Assembly: GCA_036308645.1 (NCBI GenBank)
Contig: JAXJVH010000033.1
Span: 1 to 64,000 of the forward strand
From: RUG11462 sp036308645
GTDB taxonomy: Bacteria > Bacillota > Clostridia > Oscillospirales > Acutalibacteraceae
Direction of reading: 5' to 3'
Length of the DNA: 64,000 bases
Shown here: positions 22,560-32,095 of the stretch, piece after piece
Numbering within the stretch: the stretch's first letter is position 1
Layout: each line of letters begins with the position of its first letter
The notes under the pieces: generated by a model
What the model saw: only the letters and a program-made list of their open reading frames with translations
Told to the model about the DNA's origin: nothing
Databases searched by the model: none
Program-made: the position numbers and the translations under genes

Positions 22560-25229
22560 TTATTTGGTTTTAACCGATTTAACAGCTGAATACTTGCCGT
22601 AAACAGGTGCTTTTGAAGTGCCTACTTTTCTCAAAGCTCTTACTTTGATGTAGTACTTCTTGTTAGATTTTAATGTAATGGTTGCTTTTCTGCCGGTAAC
22701 AGTTTTTTCTGCTTTGTAGCCGGAATTCTTTTTAGTTGAAACATAAACTTTATACTGTTTAGCATTTGTGGTTTTGCCCCAAGTTAAAGTAACTTTCTTT
22801 CCTTTAACTTTTGCATTAACTTTCTTAACCTGGCTTACTTTATATGTTTTTACAGATTTAGAAGCGGTAAATGCGCTTTCAAGTTTGCTTGAAATTGCTT
22901 TTACTTTGTAACTGTAGGTTTTACCTGCAGAAAGTGCTACTGCATAACTTGATTTAGTAGTTGTTTTGTAAGCAGCCCATTTGCCTGAATTTACTTTTCT
23001 GTAAATCTTGTAACTTGTAGCGCCTGAAACCTTTTTCCAAGAAAGAGTTGCTTTTTTGTTTGATTTTAAAGTAACTTTGAAACTTGAAGGAGCAGACAAA
23101 GTTGTAGGAGTTGTAGGAGTTGTAGGAGTTGTAGGTGCTGCTTTAACAGTTACTGTACCGTTTGCGAATGTAGCCGCTACGCTCTTTTCGTCAACGTCAA
23201 TGCAGTCATCTGCGTTGAAATCAACAACTTCTACAGTTGTAGAACCGATTTTTGCGTTTTTGTTTACTGTAAATACAAGAGTTGCAACCACGCCGTTGTC
23301 AGCATTGTTTTTCAGTGTGTTTGATTTAAATGCAATGTTTAATACGTCGCCGGTTGTCGGACCAACAGTAATTTCGTCTTTTGCAAAAGTACCGCCTTTA
23401 ACTTCTTTGAAAGTTAATACTGAATTATCATATTTAACATTAAGTTTTGCAAGGTAAATACCGGGGTTGTTTTCAACTGAAATCGGAACTTCAACAGTTG
23501 CTCCTTGATTTGCAGTTGCGTTGCCGATTGTGAATTTTGCTTCCTGTTTTTCTGACGGTTCAGGATCAGTTGGTTCAGTTACACCGTATGCGTACGGAGC
23601 AGAACCTATAATTACTGCATTGTCAGCCATTGGATCATCCCAATTTTGGAATTGGAAATACATAAATGTAGCGTCAGCCGGAACATCGTCAGAATTTATA
23701 ACTAATGTATATTTTTCGCCTGATTTCATAGGATGTGCATGATCGCCGGACCAATTTTTGTTATCAAGTGTATATTTTAAATAACATGTATCAGCGCCGT
23801 TCTGATTAGTAAATGTCGGATAAATATCAATAGCAATTTTATCGGATTTTGCTAATACATCTGAAAAATTATATACATCTATCCAGGATTGGATCTGCTG
23901 AACATATCCGTCTGCTGTAGTTTTAGCGCTTAAAGTAAAGATTTTGTTACTTTGAGAATAAACAGGATTTTCTGCGCCTGAACCCCAACCGCCGCTTATG
24001 GTTGCCGGAGTGTTAGGAGCGGTAATGTTACTTGGATCAAAAGTTTCGCCTGTGCTGCCGCCTTCAGAGCCACCTTCAGAACCGCCTTCAGAGCCGCCTT
24101 CAGAACCGCTACCTTCAGAAGAAGCAGGGTATGCGTATGGAACAGAAGCGATAATTACTGTATCGCCAACCAGAGCATCATCGTAATTCTGGAATTGGAA
24201 TAACAAATATTCTTGCCCTTTTGCTAAAGGATTGTTTAAAATATCAGCAGAATTTATAACTACTGTATATTTTTCACCTGATTTCATAGGATGATCATAA
24301 TCGCCTGAAAAAGTTCTTGGATCATTATCTTCAAATGAGTACTTAAAGTAGCATGTATTTGAACCGTTCTCGTTAGTAAATGTCGGATAAATATCAATAG
24401 CGATTTTATCGGATGATTTTAAAACATCTGAAAAACCAACCAGATGCATACCGCCGTTTAACTGTTGAGTAGTAGCGGTAGAAGTTGCAGTAAAGGTTTT
24501 TTCAGTGTTAGTAGCACTCCAACCCCAGTCTATGGATGCTGAATTATCAGGAACGGTAATGTTATTCGGATCAAAAGGTTCTCCTGTGCTGCCGCCTTCA
24601 GAACCGCCTTCAGAACCGCCTTCAGAACCACCTTCGGAACCGCCTTCAGAACCGCTACCGCCTGAAGAAGCACCGTATGCGTATGGAGCAGAACCGATAA
24701 TTACTGTATCGCCAACCATTGGATCATCGTAATTCTGGAATTGGAATAACATGTATTCTTGTTTTGCTGCTAAAGGATTGTTTAAAATATCAGCAGAATC
24801 TATAACTACTGTATATTTTTCGCCTGATTTCATCGGATGATCATAATCGCCTGAAAAGTTTCTTGGATCATTATCTTCAAATGAGTACTTAAAGTAGCAA
24901 GTGTTTGCACCTTTCTCATTAGTAAATGTCGGATAAATATCAATAGCGATTTTATCGGTTGATTTTAAAAGATCCGAAAAACCAACTAAATGCATAGCAC
25001 CGTTTAACTGTTGAGTAGTACCGGTAGAAGATGCAGTATAGGTTTTATCGGTCATTGCAGAATAACCCCAACCCCAGTCGAATGTTACCGGAGTTTCAGG
25101 AACGGTAATGTTACTCGGATCAAAAGTTTCTCCTGTAACACTAGTGGTTGAAGCAAGTGCGCTAAAAGATGATAATGCTATCGTAAGTGACAGTATTACC
25201 ACGAACATTGATGTTAGAACTTTTTTCAT
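22560..25229 (-). CDS. cohesin-bearing scaffold protein with three repeat modules
   Basis: An 889-residue secreted protein. After a signal peptide (about 1-27) come three homologous modules of about 150 residues (about 35-186, 214-365, 390-545), each with DKIAIDIYPTFTN, HPMKSGEKYT and FQFQN.DD. They are joined by Gly-Ser-Glu linkers with repeated GGSE units. Residues about 562-693 look like a cohesin: AKFTIGNATANQGATVEVPI, then LNVKYDNSVLTF, GVVATLVFTVNKNAKIG and ATFANGTVTV. A Pro-Thr linker and two Fn3-like domains (about 708-889) complete it. Cohesins bind dockerins, and the divergent neighbour encodes a dockerin-GH9 enzyme, so a mini-cellulosome is likely. The three modules may bind carbohydrate; this is inferred. 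No anchor is visible. Confidence 0.8.
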   Translation of the reverse strand: MKKVLTSMFVVILSLTIALSSFSALASTTSVTGETFDPSNITVPETPVTFDWGWGYSAMTDKTYTASSTGTTQQLNGAMHLVGFSDLLKSTDKIAIDIYPTFTNEKGANTCYFKYSFEDNDPRNFSGDYDHPMKSGEKYTVVIDSADILNNPLAAKQEYMLFQFQNYDDPMVGDTVIIGSAPYAYGASSGGSGSEGGSEGGSEGGSEGGSEGGSTGEPFDPNNITVPDNSASIDWGWSATNTEKTFTATSTATTQQLNGGMHLVGFSDVLKSSDKIAIDIYPTFTNENGSNTCYFKYSFEDNDPRTFSGDYDHPMKSGEKYTVVINSADILNNPLAKGQEYLLFQFQNYDDALVGDTVIIASVPYAYPASSEGSGSEGGSEGGSEGGSEGGSTGETFDPSNITAPNTPATISGGWGSGAENPVYSQSNKIFTLSAKTTADGYVQQIQSWIDVYNFSDVLAKSDKIAIDIYPTFTNQNGADTCYLKYTLDNKNWSGDHAHPMKSGEKYTLVINSDDVPADATFMYFQFQNWDDPMADNAVIIGSAPYAYGVTEPTDPEPSEKQEAKFTIGNATANQGATVEVPISVENNPGIYLAKLNVKYDNSVLTFKEVKGGTFAKDEITVGPTTGDVLNIAFKSNTLKNNADNGVVATLVFTVNKNAKIGSTTVEVVDFNADDCIDVDEKSVAATFANGTVTVKAAPTTPTTPTTPTTLSAPSSFKVTLKSNKKATLSWKKVSGATSYKIYRKVNSGKWAAYKTTTKSSYAVALSAGKTYSYKVKAISSKLESAFTASKSVKTYKVSQVKKVNAKVKGKKVTLTWGKTTNAKQYKVYVSTKKNSGYKAEKTVTGRKATITLKSNKKYYIKVRALRKVGTSKAPVYGKYSAVKSVKTK
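24040..24120 (-). repeat. short tandem repeats encoding a GGSE linker (second linker)
   Basis: A 12 bp unit coding Gly-Gly-Ser-Glu is repeated about four to five times with silent changes between modules 2 and 3 of the scaffold gene. A similar, longer array is at 24580-24660. Such arrays are prone to slippage. Confidence 0.75.
24580..24665 (-). repeat. short tandem repeats encoding a GGSE linker (first linker)
   Basis: About six copies of the 12 bp Gly-Gly-Ser-Glu unit, with CCTTCAGAACCGC on the plus strand, between modules 1 and 2. Confidence 0.75.
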
Positions 25230-25382
25230 AATAAATAAGTTCTCCTTTCTTTTTTTGATTAATTTTTTTGGTTTGTAATTTTGTTTTTCATTATTACTTC
25301 CGATTAATTATTAAATGCAGGGTCTCCTTTCTCTTTTAATTTTAATTTTTTTCATTACATTTTTGCATCAATCTGCAAATTT

Positions 25383-25411
25383 ATTATAGAATATTACGGT
25401 AATTTTTTCAA
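25383..25411 (-). promoter_or_regulatory. sigma-A promoter of the scaffold operon
   Basis: Minus-strand TTGAAA (25411-25406), 17 bp, TATAAT (25388-25383). The leader before the start codon would be about 150 nt. Confidence 0.75.
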
Positions 25412-25520
25412 TCAAAAAAATGCAGAAAACAGGTATATTCGTGCACGAGGTATTGCATTTAATCTTATCAGCGTTTATTATATAATCGTAATAGTTTAAT
25501 TTGTTTAAGGAGGATTTTTA

Positions 25521-27482
25521 ATGAAAAAACTATTATCAATATTTTTAGTGGTATTGATGCTTACATGCTCAATCGGAATGGGGCAGATAAGTGCCGATTC
25601 ACAAGTAATTAAAGGAGACGCAAATTCGGACGGCGTTGTAGACGCAAAAGATGTTCTGTTAATAATGAGACATTATGTAGGACATAATGATAAAATAAAT
25701 CTTGAAGCCGCCGATTATAACAGCGATTCAAAGGTTAATTCAAAGGATGTATTACTTGTAACACAACATATAACATATATTCCTAAAGATTATAAGAATA
25801 CGCTGACAGACAGCGCTCAGGTTAATCAGGTAGGTTATGAAACTTCATCAACCAAAACGGTTAAATTAAGCGAAAGTTCCGACATCGGTTCATCGAATTC
25901 AAAAATTTCTCAAGTTGAATGTTATCTTGTTAATACATCTAATAATAAGGCTGTATATCAAGATAAATCAACAAAAAGAGTGTATGATTCTATTACAGAA
26001 AAATATGTTTCAACATTTGATTTTTCTGCGATAAAAACCGCCGGTACTTATAAAGTTTATACACCGAGCGGATATTCATATTCGTTTGAAATAAAAGACA
26101 ATCCTTATAAAGATGTTCAGCAGGCGCTTATAACTGCACTTTATTATAACAGATGCGGTGAGGCTTTGACATCGGATATGGTTGGTAAATTCAGTCATGA
26201 TGTTTGCCACGACGGTGATGCTCCGGTATACATATTAAATAAGTATGATGAAACTACCGGCAAGTATGTTCAGAGTTCGGTTGCAAAAGCGTCTGACTTT
26301 TCGGGCGGCTTACACGACGCGGGCGATTACGGCAGATATACCACTCCTGCCTGTCAGGTTGTTGCAGATTTGTTAATGACTTATGAAATGTACGGAAGCG
26401 ATGCCGACTGCACAAAAATTTCGAGCAGTTCCGACTTGCTTGCAGAAGCAAAGTATGAGATGGAATGGCTTCTTAAAATGCAAAATAAGGACAGCGGCGG
26501 AGTTTATTGGAGAATTTCTACATTAGAGTTTGTAAGTTACGGGCAAGCACCTGACAAAGACACATATTTCAAAAATACAGGTTTATATGTTTCTCACGAA
26601 ACGTTGAAATCTACAGCCGCCTTTGTAGGCGCCGCAGCAATGTGTGCAAGAGTTTATAAAGACAGTGATCCTCAGTTTGCAACAAAATGTCTTAACGCGG
26701 CAAAGTCAGCTTATGGTTATGTTAAGGCTAATATGAATGATCCAAATGCACATAAAGCATTTGAAAACGATTCCGAATCTCCGCAAGGAAAGTCCGGCGA
26801 ATACGGTGATGATTCAGCATGGGCAGAAATTTGGTGGGCTGCTTGCGAACTTTTCAGAACAACAGGCGACAGCGCTTATAATGCTGATGTTAAAGATCTG
26901 TATGACAAGAAAAACAACGGTAAACTTTATTTTACGGTGACTGATATTACTTGCTATAACATGGGCGGAGCCGGTTCTTTTGCTTACCTTAATGCAAGCA
27001 AAGCCGACAGCGAATTGAGAAGTTCGGTTCTTGCTGAATTAACAACAGTAGCAGATAACGGCAAGAAAATAAGTAAGAAAAACAATATGTATAACCTTAC
27101 TTTAAAGACTCAGTCCGATTATCAATGGGGTTCTAACTTTAGAGCATGTTTGGCACTTAAGGATATGGCGATTGTTGACTATGTTAATAAAACCTCCGAG
27201 TATGATGAAACAATAAGAGACGGTATTTCTTATCTTCTCGGTAGAAATGTAGTTAATTATTCGTTTATTACAGGTTTCGGCAGCAATCCGGCTAAGAATA
27301 TTTGGCATAACCATTCAATATCTTGCAATTCAACCCCTGCCGGATTTATGGTTGGCGGTACATACTTAAACGGATATAATTATCAAGATATTCGTGAATA
27401 TCACATGAACGAGGTTGCTATAAACTGGAATGCAGCAGCAATAATGGTATTCGGTTATGCTGTAAGTGCAGACAGTAAATAA
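25521..27482 (+). CDS. GH9 cellulase with N-terminal dockerin
   Basis: A 653-residue secreted endoglucanase-type enzyme. Signal peptide about 1-26, then a dockerin (about 31-92) with two calcium loops, DANSDGVVDAKD and DYNSDSKVNSKD. An Ig-like domain typical of GH9 enzymes follows (about 100-195), then the GH9 (alpha/alpha)6 catalytic domain. GLHDAGDYGRY near 260-270 carries the catalytic Asp pair, and YHMNEVAINWNAA near 625-637 carries the catalytic Glu. The dockerin is N-terminal, whereas it is usually C-terminal in clostridial cellulases. GGAGG lies 6-7 nt before the ATG. A perfect TATAAT at 25481-25486 is probably its -10; no good -35 is visible. Divergent to the cohesin scaffold gene. 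Confidence 0.92.
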   Translation: MKKLLSIFLVVLMLTCSIGMGQISADSQVIKGDANSDGVVDAKDVLLIMRHYVGHNDKINLEAADYNSDSKVNSKDVLLVTQHITYIPKDYKNTLTDSAQVNQVGYETSSTKTVKLSESSDIGSSNSKISQVECYLVNTSNNKAVYQDKSTKRVYDSITEKYVSTFDFSAIKTAGTYKVYTPSGYSYSFEIKDNPYKDVQQALITALYYNRCGEALTSDMVGKFSHDVCHDGDAPVYILNKYDETTGKYVQSSVAKASDFSGGLHDAGDYGRYTTPACQVVADLLMTYEMYGSDADCTKISSSSDLLAEAKYEMEWLLKMQNKDSGGVYWRISTLEFVSYGQAPDKDTYFKNTGLYVSHETLKSTAAFVGAAAMCARVYKDSDPQFATKCLNAAKSAYGYVKANMNDPNAHKAFENDSESPQGKSGEYGDDSAWAEIWWAACELFRTTGDSAYNADVKDLYDKKNNGKLYFTVTDITCYNMGGAGSFAYLNASKADSELRSSVLAELTTVADNGKKISKKNNMYNLTLKTQSDYQWGSNFRACLALKDMAIVDYVNKTSEYDETIRDGISYLLGRNVVNYSFITGFGSNPAKNIWHNHSISCNSTPAGFMVGGTYLNGYNYQDIREYHMNEVAINWNAAAIMVFGYAVSADSK

Positions 27483-27508
27483 ATAATCAAGAAAGGTAAG
27501 CGAAAAAA

Positions 27509-30193
27509 ATGAAAAAAACCAAAATTATCTTGAGCGTTCTGCTTGTTTTGTTAATTTTTACATCACAGTTTGCTTTAAGTTCATCTGTAACAGGTGAAAC
27601 TTCGTCAGAAGTTAACGGAACAACCGTTGATTCTAATGATGATTATGTTATTAAATTTTCATCATCACAGTCAAATAAATTGCTTTCATGCGACGAAATG
27701 TCGACGTTATTAGGTCAGCCTATAGCAAACGGCGGTCAATATGAGGTAGAAAGCACCACAGAAGGCGCAAAAGTCGTTTATAACGAAGACGGTTCTTTTA
27801 CTCTTTCAAAGCCGGTAACTCTTTACGGTGCGAATCTTGAAGTTCCTATTACCGATGAAATGAGAGAAGCATATAAAAACAATACTTCTCACAATCTTAA
27901 CGTATCTTTCTATCTTTCAAAATCATTATCAGAGAAAAAACTTTTTGCAGATACTCAGATAAGAGTTTATACAAGATTTAAAACAACAGGTACTATAGAG
28001 ATTGAGAAAAAAGAATATACAAGTTATCTTAAATCCACAAGTCTCGGAAGTAAATATTCAAAAGCATACAGACCTTATATCAATACTCAATTCAATATGC
28101 TCGGTTTTGATGATAAGCCGCTTGAAAATCTTGACAATGTTCAAAGTATCATTATAAGCCTTTATCATTATGATCTTACAGAAGCGTCTCTTGAGTTTTC
28201 GGGCATTGCTTTTGAAAACACTACTCCGAAGTTAAAAGAATATACCGCTCCTACACCTGCGTCTGCAAAAACCAGCGTTCCGATAATTAATTATCGTCGT
28301 GATTATTACAAGGAGTGGGCAGGACGTCCATCTATGGTTAAATACAGTTCGGCAGGCGGATTTGATTCTTCTAAATACAAATCAGCAGAAATAGGTTCAT
28401 TATTCTTCAAGAATATAAGCGCTGTCGAGACAAAGCAGATATCAATGTATTATGATTTTGACATCGACGAATTTAATAAAGGTATCGTAACGGCTAATCA
28501 AGAGGGTGGCTCAAAACAGGCATATTTGACTTTGTTTGTTCAAAAATTGCAGGATACAGACGGTAAGGATATGTATGCTGAATTTGAACTGCAATTCTTT
28601 ATGTTTAACGATGAGATTATCACCATGAGTAAAACTTGGGTTAAACCGAATGATACCAAAACAATTAAGTTTGATGTTTCACAAATTGATATGAATTCGG
28701 TTTCTTATATCAAATTAAGCGTTCAGAATTATTGGAAATACTGTGCAGCAGACGGAAGATATTATGATTACGATCAAAAAACCGAAAGCAACGGAAAGAT
28801 TTATTGTACCGATAACCTCGGTAATAAAAATGTTGACGTTACAAATAAGGTTCTTACCGACCGCGTTATGAACAATGTTGAAGTGTTCATTTCTTCGATC
28901 AACACCGTGCCTGAAGGCGTTGAACTTACTACTGCTACTACAAGCAAAACAACAACCACTAAAGCTAACGGCAACGCCGATGATTATGAATACGCAGGAT
29001 ATCATTTTATAGATTTTAAATCGGAAGCGCTTGATGAAACTTACGGCAATAATCCGTCTAACGTCGACTTTTTGAACAGCGATTATTATCAGAGATATTC
29101 TCTTGCAAATCATACTTATAAAAATAATAATTCAGCCGGAACAAAGGTTAAAGGCGATAAAACATATATATCCGATTATGAAAGCGCTCTTTCCTTGTCA
29201 TCGGGCGGATATCAGGTACAGCTTAACAGCGGATTTGAAAAAATACAACCGCAGTACCAGTCCTCTTATTGGGTATCCGGTAAAATTGAGGACGCGAACA
29301 GAACAATTAAAACGCAGGATCATGAGCCGCTGAAAGCACAGGGCGAAAAATATGACTATAAAACTCAAATGGCCAATGCAATAAAATATGCAAACAATAA
29401 CCCTGATCCTAAACTTAAAGGATATTTGGCGGTAGACGTTTATTTGGTTTCTTCTGTTCACGGCTATAAAAACACACAAAATAAAACTTACAAAGCATGG
29501 TGCGCTAAAAATAATAAAAAATGCGTTGATGATCCAAGCGTTGCAGAGGTTCAGGTTGCTATTCATGCACAAGATAAAAACGGCGAGGATTGCGGCGTTT
29601 CAACATTATCCTACGTTCAAGTAGGTCAAAAAACCACTTTATTCATTGATGTTTCCGAACTTGAGGCAGATACTATCACAAATGTCAGAATCGTTGCTCA
29701 AAACTACGCAAACTTAGCAAACAAAGAGCAGGGCGGAGATAATGAAATGTGCGGTATTACTAATGTTACTGCCAGATATTCCGCTATTTATGTTCCGGGC
29801 AACAAACAGTCCGAAAGCATTACAACTACTGTAAATGTTACAAGAGCGTTCAGTTCTAAAGACGCAAAGAAAATCAAGAAACTTTATGACGCACTCCCGG
29901 GCCTTTCGGTTGATGATTATAACACAGAAGAGGATTATAATAAATTAGCCGCATTTATAGAGGCATGGTCATCAGCGTCTGAAGCAACCCAAAAATACTG
30001 CGAAGAAGAATACGGCATTGATTATGCTGATATAGGTATGCTTGAGCAGGATGTTTATGAGAAACTATTCCTTTCCGGTGATTATGACAGTACTTCACCT
30101 GAAACATCCGATACCACTTTCCCAATTGTAGTATTATTGGTAGCTTTAGTAGCAGGAATACTCATCATAAAAACCTATAGATCAAAAGCATAA
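27509..30193 (+). CDS. membrane-anchored multimodular surface protein (894 aa)
   Basis: Not recognised as a known enzyme. Signal peptide about 1-27, two related modules at about 50-255 and 268-465 (each beta-rich, the second containing YIKLSVQNYW), a Thr-rich linker (TTATTSKTTTTKA) near 470-487, and a third module about 490-775 with VRIVAQNYANLANKEQGGD and MCGITNVTARYSAIYV. The third module matches the N-terminal module of the 434-aa protein at 21232-22536. A helical acidic segment (about 785-850) is followed by a transmembrane helix (VVLLVALVAGILIIKTY) and a short basic tail, so it is held in the membrane with modules outside. It lies between GH9 and GH5 genes in one operon; substrate capture is inferred. 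Confidence 0.65.
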   Translation: MKKTKIILSVLLVLLIFTSQFALSSSVTGETSSEVNGTTVDSNDDYVIKFSSSQSNKLLSCDEMSTLLGQPIANGGQYEVESTTEGAKVVYNEDGSFTLSKPVTLYGANLEVPITDEMREAYKNNTSHNLNVSFYLSKSLSEKKLFADTQIRVYTRFKTTGTIEIEKKEYTSYLKSTSLGSKYSKAYRPYINTQFNMLGFDDKPLENLDNVQSIIISLYHYDLTEASLEFSGIAFENTTPKLKEYTAPTPASAKTSVPIINYRRDYYKEWAGRPSMVKYSSAGGFDSSKYKSAEIGSLFFKNISAVETKQISMYYDFDIDEFNKGIVTANQEGGSKQAYLTLFVQKLQDTDGKDMYAEFELQFFMFNDEIITMSKTWVKPNDTKTIKFDVSQIDMNSVSYIKLSVQNYWKYCAADGRYYDYDQKTESNGKIYCTDNLGNKNVDVTNKVLTDRVMNNVEVFISSINTVPEGVELTTATTSKTTTTKANGNADDYEYAGYHFIDFKSEALDETYGNNPSNVDFLNSDYYQRYSLANHTYKNNNSAGTKVKGDKTYISDYESALSLSSGGYQVQLNSGFEKIQPQYQSSYWVSGKIEDANRTIKTQDHEPLKAQGEKYDYKTQMANAIKYANNNPDPKLKGYLAVDVYLVSSVHGYKNTQNKTYKAWCAKNNKKCVDDPSVAEVQVAIHAQDKNGEDCGVSTLSYVQVGQKTTLFIDVSELEADTITNVRIVAQNYANLANKEQGGDNEMCGITNVTARYSAIYVPGNKQSESITTTVNVTRAFSSKDAKKIKKLYDALPGLSVDDYNTEEDYNKLAAFIEAWSSASEATQKYCEEEYGIDYADIGMLEQDVYEKLFLSGDYDSTSPETSDTTFPIVVLLVALVAGILIIKTYRSKA

Positions 30194-30222
30194 GTCTATT
30201 TAACCCCTTGGAGCACTATTTA

Positions 30223-32019
30223 ATGAAAAAATTTTTAAAAGTTATATGTTTATTTTTAAGTTTGACGGTATTAATGCTTACTGCATTAATACCCCAAACT
30301 GTTTTGGGAAATGATTATATGTCCATGAGAGATATCACGGCTTATGATCTTGTTAATGAAATGAATGTCGGCGTAAATATCGGTAATTCATTGGATTCGG
30401 TAGGCGATAGCGAAACATCTTGGGGAAATCCTAAAGTGACAAAAGAGTTGATACTCGCTTATAAAAATGCCGGGTTTAATACAATTCGTCTGCCTGTAAC
30501 ATGGCGTACTCATATAGATGACGACGGTAACCCTGATACTTCTTGGCTTAACAGAGTGCAAGTTGTAGTAAATTGGATTTTAGAAGAGGATTTATACTGT
30601 ATTTTAAATACACATCATGAGCAAAACTGGCTTAACACCGGATCCGATGTGGATACGGTAAAAGGCAAGTTTACCACTTTGTGGGCCGCAATCGCAAATA
30701 GATTTAAAGATTACGGCGACCATTTGTTGTTTGAGGGCTATAATGAAATATTGAAAGCCGAGAGCGATTGGTCCGGTGCTTCTGCGACTGATTATAAAAA
30801 TGCAAATATACTTTCTCAAGCATTTGTTGACACGGTTCGTGCAACCGGCGGCAAAAATAGTTACAGAACGCTTATTATCAGTACATACGGCGCAATTCAT
30901 TCAACTTACGGATTTGAATTACCGACAGACACTGTCGAAAACAGACTCGCTGTAGAATTTCATTGCTATTTTCCGCAAGCGTTTTGTTTTGATTGGGGTA
31001 CACAAACAACGTGGGGATCAAGTAGCGATTTGAGAGTAGTTGAATCCTACTGTAAAACATTCAGCGGATTTGTAAATCAAAAAATCCCCGTAATTCTCGG
31101 TGAGTTCGGCGCTGTCGACAAGGATAATACCGACGCACGAGTTGCTTATGCTAAAACCGTTGCAACAAATTGCGGTAAGTATGGTATTAAGCCTATTTGG
31201 TGGGATGACGGTACAGGAAATAATAAATTCGGTCTTGTAGACAGATATTCATACAAGGTAATAATGCCGGGTATTGTTTCAGCGCTTCTCAACGGAATTC
31301 AAGAAGAAGCCGGAATAACTACAACTACAACAACTGTTCCACCTGTATCTTCTTCAACAACGGTTGATCCTAAACCTTCATCCACAACGACTGAATCTAC
31401 TACAACAACAGTCAGTCCTGTATCTTCGTCGACAATGATTAGTTCCACATCAGTAGCGGTTACAACCAAGCCGTATATAGGCGGTATAACCGGTTTAAAG
31501 GCTGATTTCAAATCGGTAGATACTGTAAATATTAGTTGGAACAAAGTGAAAAATGCCGATGGATACAGGGTGTATAAGGCAACAGGCAACGGTGCTTTAA
31601 AGAAGTATAAAACTTTCACAAAAAATAAGTTTACCGTCACTTTGTCGAGAGGTCAAACCTATAAGTTTAAAATAGTACCTTATGTTACTGAAAACGGAAA
31701 AACCTTTTTGTCGAGTTCCCCAAAAACCGTCAAGGTATCGGTGCTTGCTAAAAAAGTTGCAGGACTGCAAAAATCTGTTTCAAAAACAACTGCAAAAATC
31801 AGCGTAAGCAAGGTTGTCGGAGCACAAAAATATGAGATAAAGTATTCAACTCAAAAAAACTTTAAGAAGTATAGAAGTAAAATTTCTTCTTCAAATAAGT
31901 TTTCATTAAAAGGATTAAAAAAGAATACAAAATATTTTGTAAGCGTAAGAGCTTTTACAGTTATTAACGGTAAAAAGGTTTATACATCTGCTAAAAAAAT
32001 AAACTTTAAGACGAAATAA
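30223..32019 (+). CDS. GH5 endoglucanase with two Fn3-like domains
   Basis: Secreted glycoside hydrolase that cuts beta-1,4-glucan. Start placed at ATG 30223 (598 aa), 10 nt after GGAG; the upstream TTG is less likely. Signal peptide about 1-29, then a TIM barrel: MNVGVNIGNSLDSVGD, NTIRLPVTW, the acid/base Glu in FEGYNEIL near 171 and nucleophile Glu in ILGEFGA near 292. A Thr/Ser/Pro linker (about 364-418) leads to two Fn3-like domains. It has no dockerin, so it would be secreted free or held by the Fn3 part rather than by the cohesin. It is 29 bp downstream of the 894-aa gene. Confidence 0.92.
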   Translation: MKKFLKVICLFLSLTVLMLTALIPQTVLGNDYMSMRDITAYDLVNEMNVGVNIGNSLDSVGDSETSWGNPKVTKELILAYKNAGFNTIRLPVTWRTHIDDDGNPDTSWLNRVQVVVNWILEEDLYCILNTHHEQNWLNTGSDVDTVKGKFTTLWAAIANRFKDYGDHLLFEGYNEILKAESDWSGASATDYKNANILSQAFVDTVRATGGKNSYRTLIISTYGAIHSTYGFELPTDTVENRLAVEFHCYFPQAFCFDWGTQTTWGSSSDLRVVESYCKTFSGFVNQKIPVILGEFGAVDKDNTDARVAYAKTVATNCGKYGIKPIWWDDGTGNNKFGLVDRYSYKVIMPGIVSALLNGIQEEAGITTTTTTVPPVSSSTTVDPKPSSTTTESTTTTVSPVSSSTMISSTSVAVTTKPYIGGITGLKADFKSVDTVNISWNKVKNADGYRVYKATGNGALKKYKTFTKNKFTVTLSRGQTYKFKIVPYVTENGKTFLSSSPKTVKVSVLAKKVAGLQKSVSKTTAKISVSKVVGAQKYEIKYSTQKNFKKYRSKISSSNKFSLKGLKKNTKYFVSVRAFTVINGKKVYTSAKKINFKTK

Positions 32020-32023
32020 TAAA

Positions 32024-32060
32024 AGAAAAAGCGTGGAGTAATTTCACGCTTTTTCTAATA
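32024..32060 (+). terminator. terminator after the GH5 gene
   Basis: AGAAAAAGCGTG (32024-32035) pairs with CACGCTTTTTCT (32045-32056). The stem's own T-run serves as the tail. It separates GH5 from the GH3 gene. Confidence 0.8.
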
Positions 32061-32095
32061 TAATTAGGTATATTTATAGTATATGCGAGGTTAAT

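Noticed and set aside
23056..24732. Plus-strand open frames opposite the scaffold gene
   Set aside because: They are mirror frames of repetitive linker and module coding sequence; the minus-strand frame has the signal peptide, domains and ribosome site.
25230..25330. 10-codon upstream frame in the scaffold leader (MKNKITNQKN)
   Set aside because: Very short, made of A-rich sequence, and with only a weak ribosome site; not enough to call a leader peptide.
30208..30222. TTG 30208 as start of the GH5 gene
   Set aside because: The TTG overlaps the GGAG ribosome site; ATG 30223 is 10 nt downstream of it and begins a proper signal peptide.
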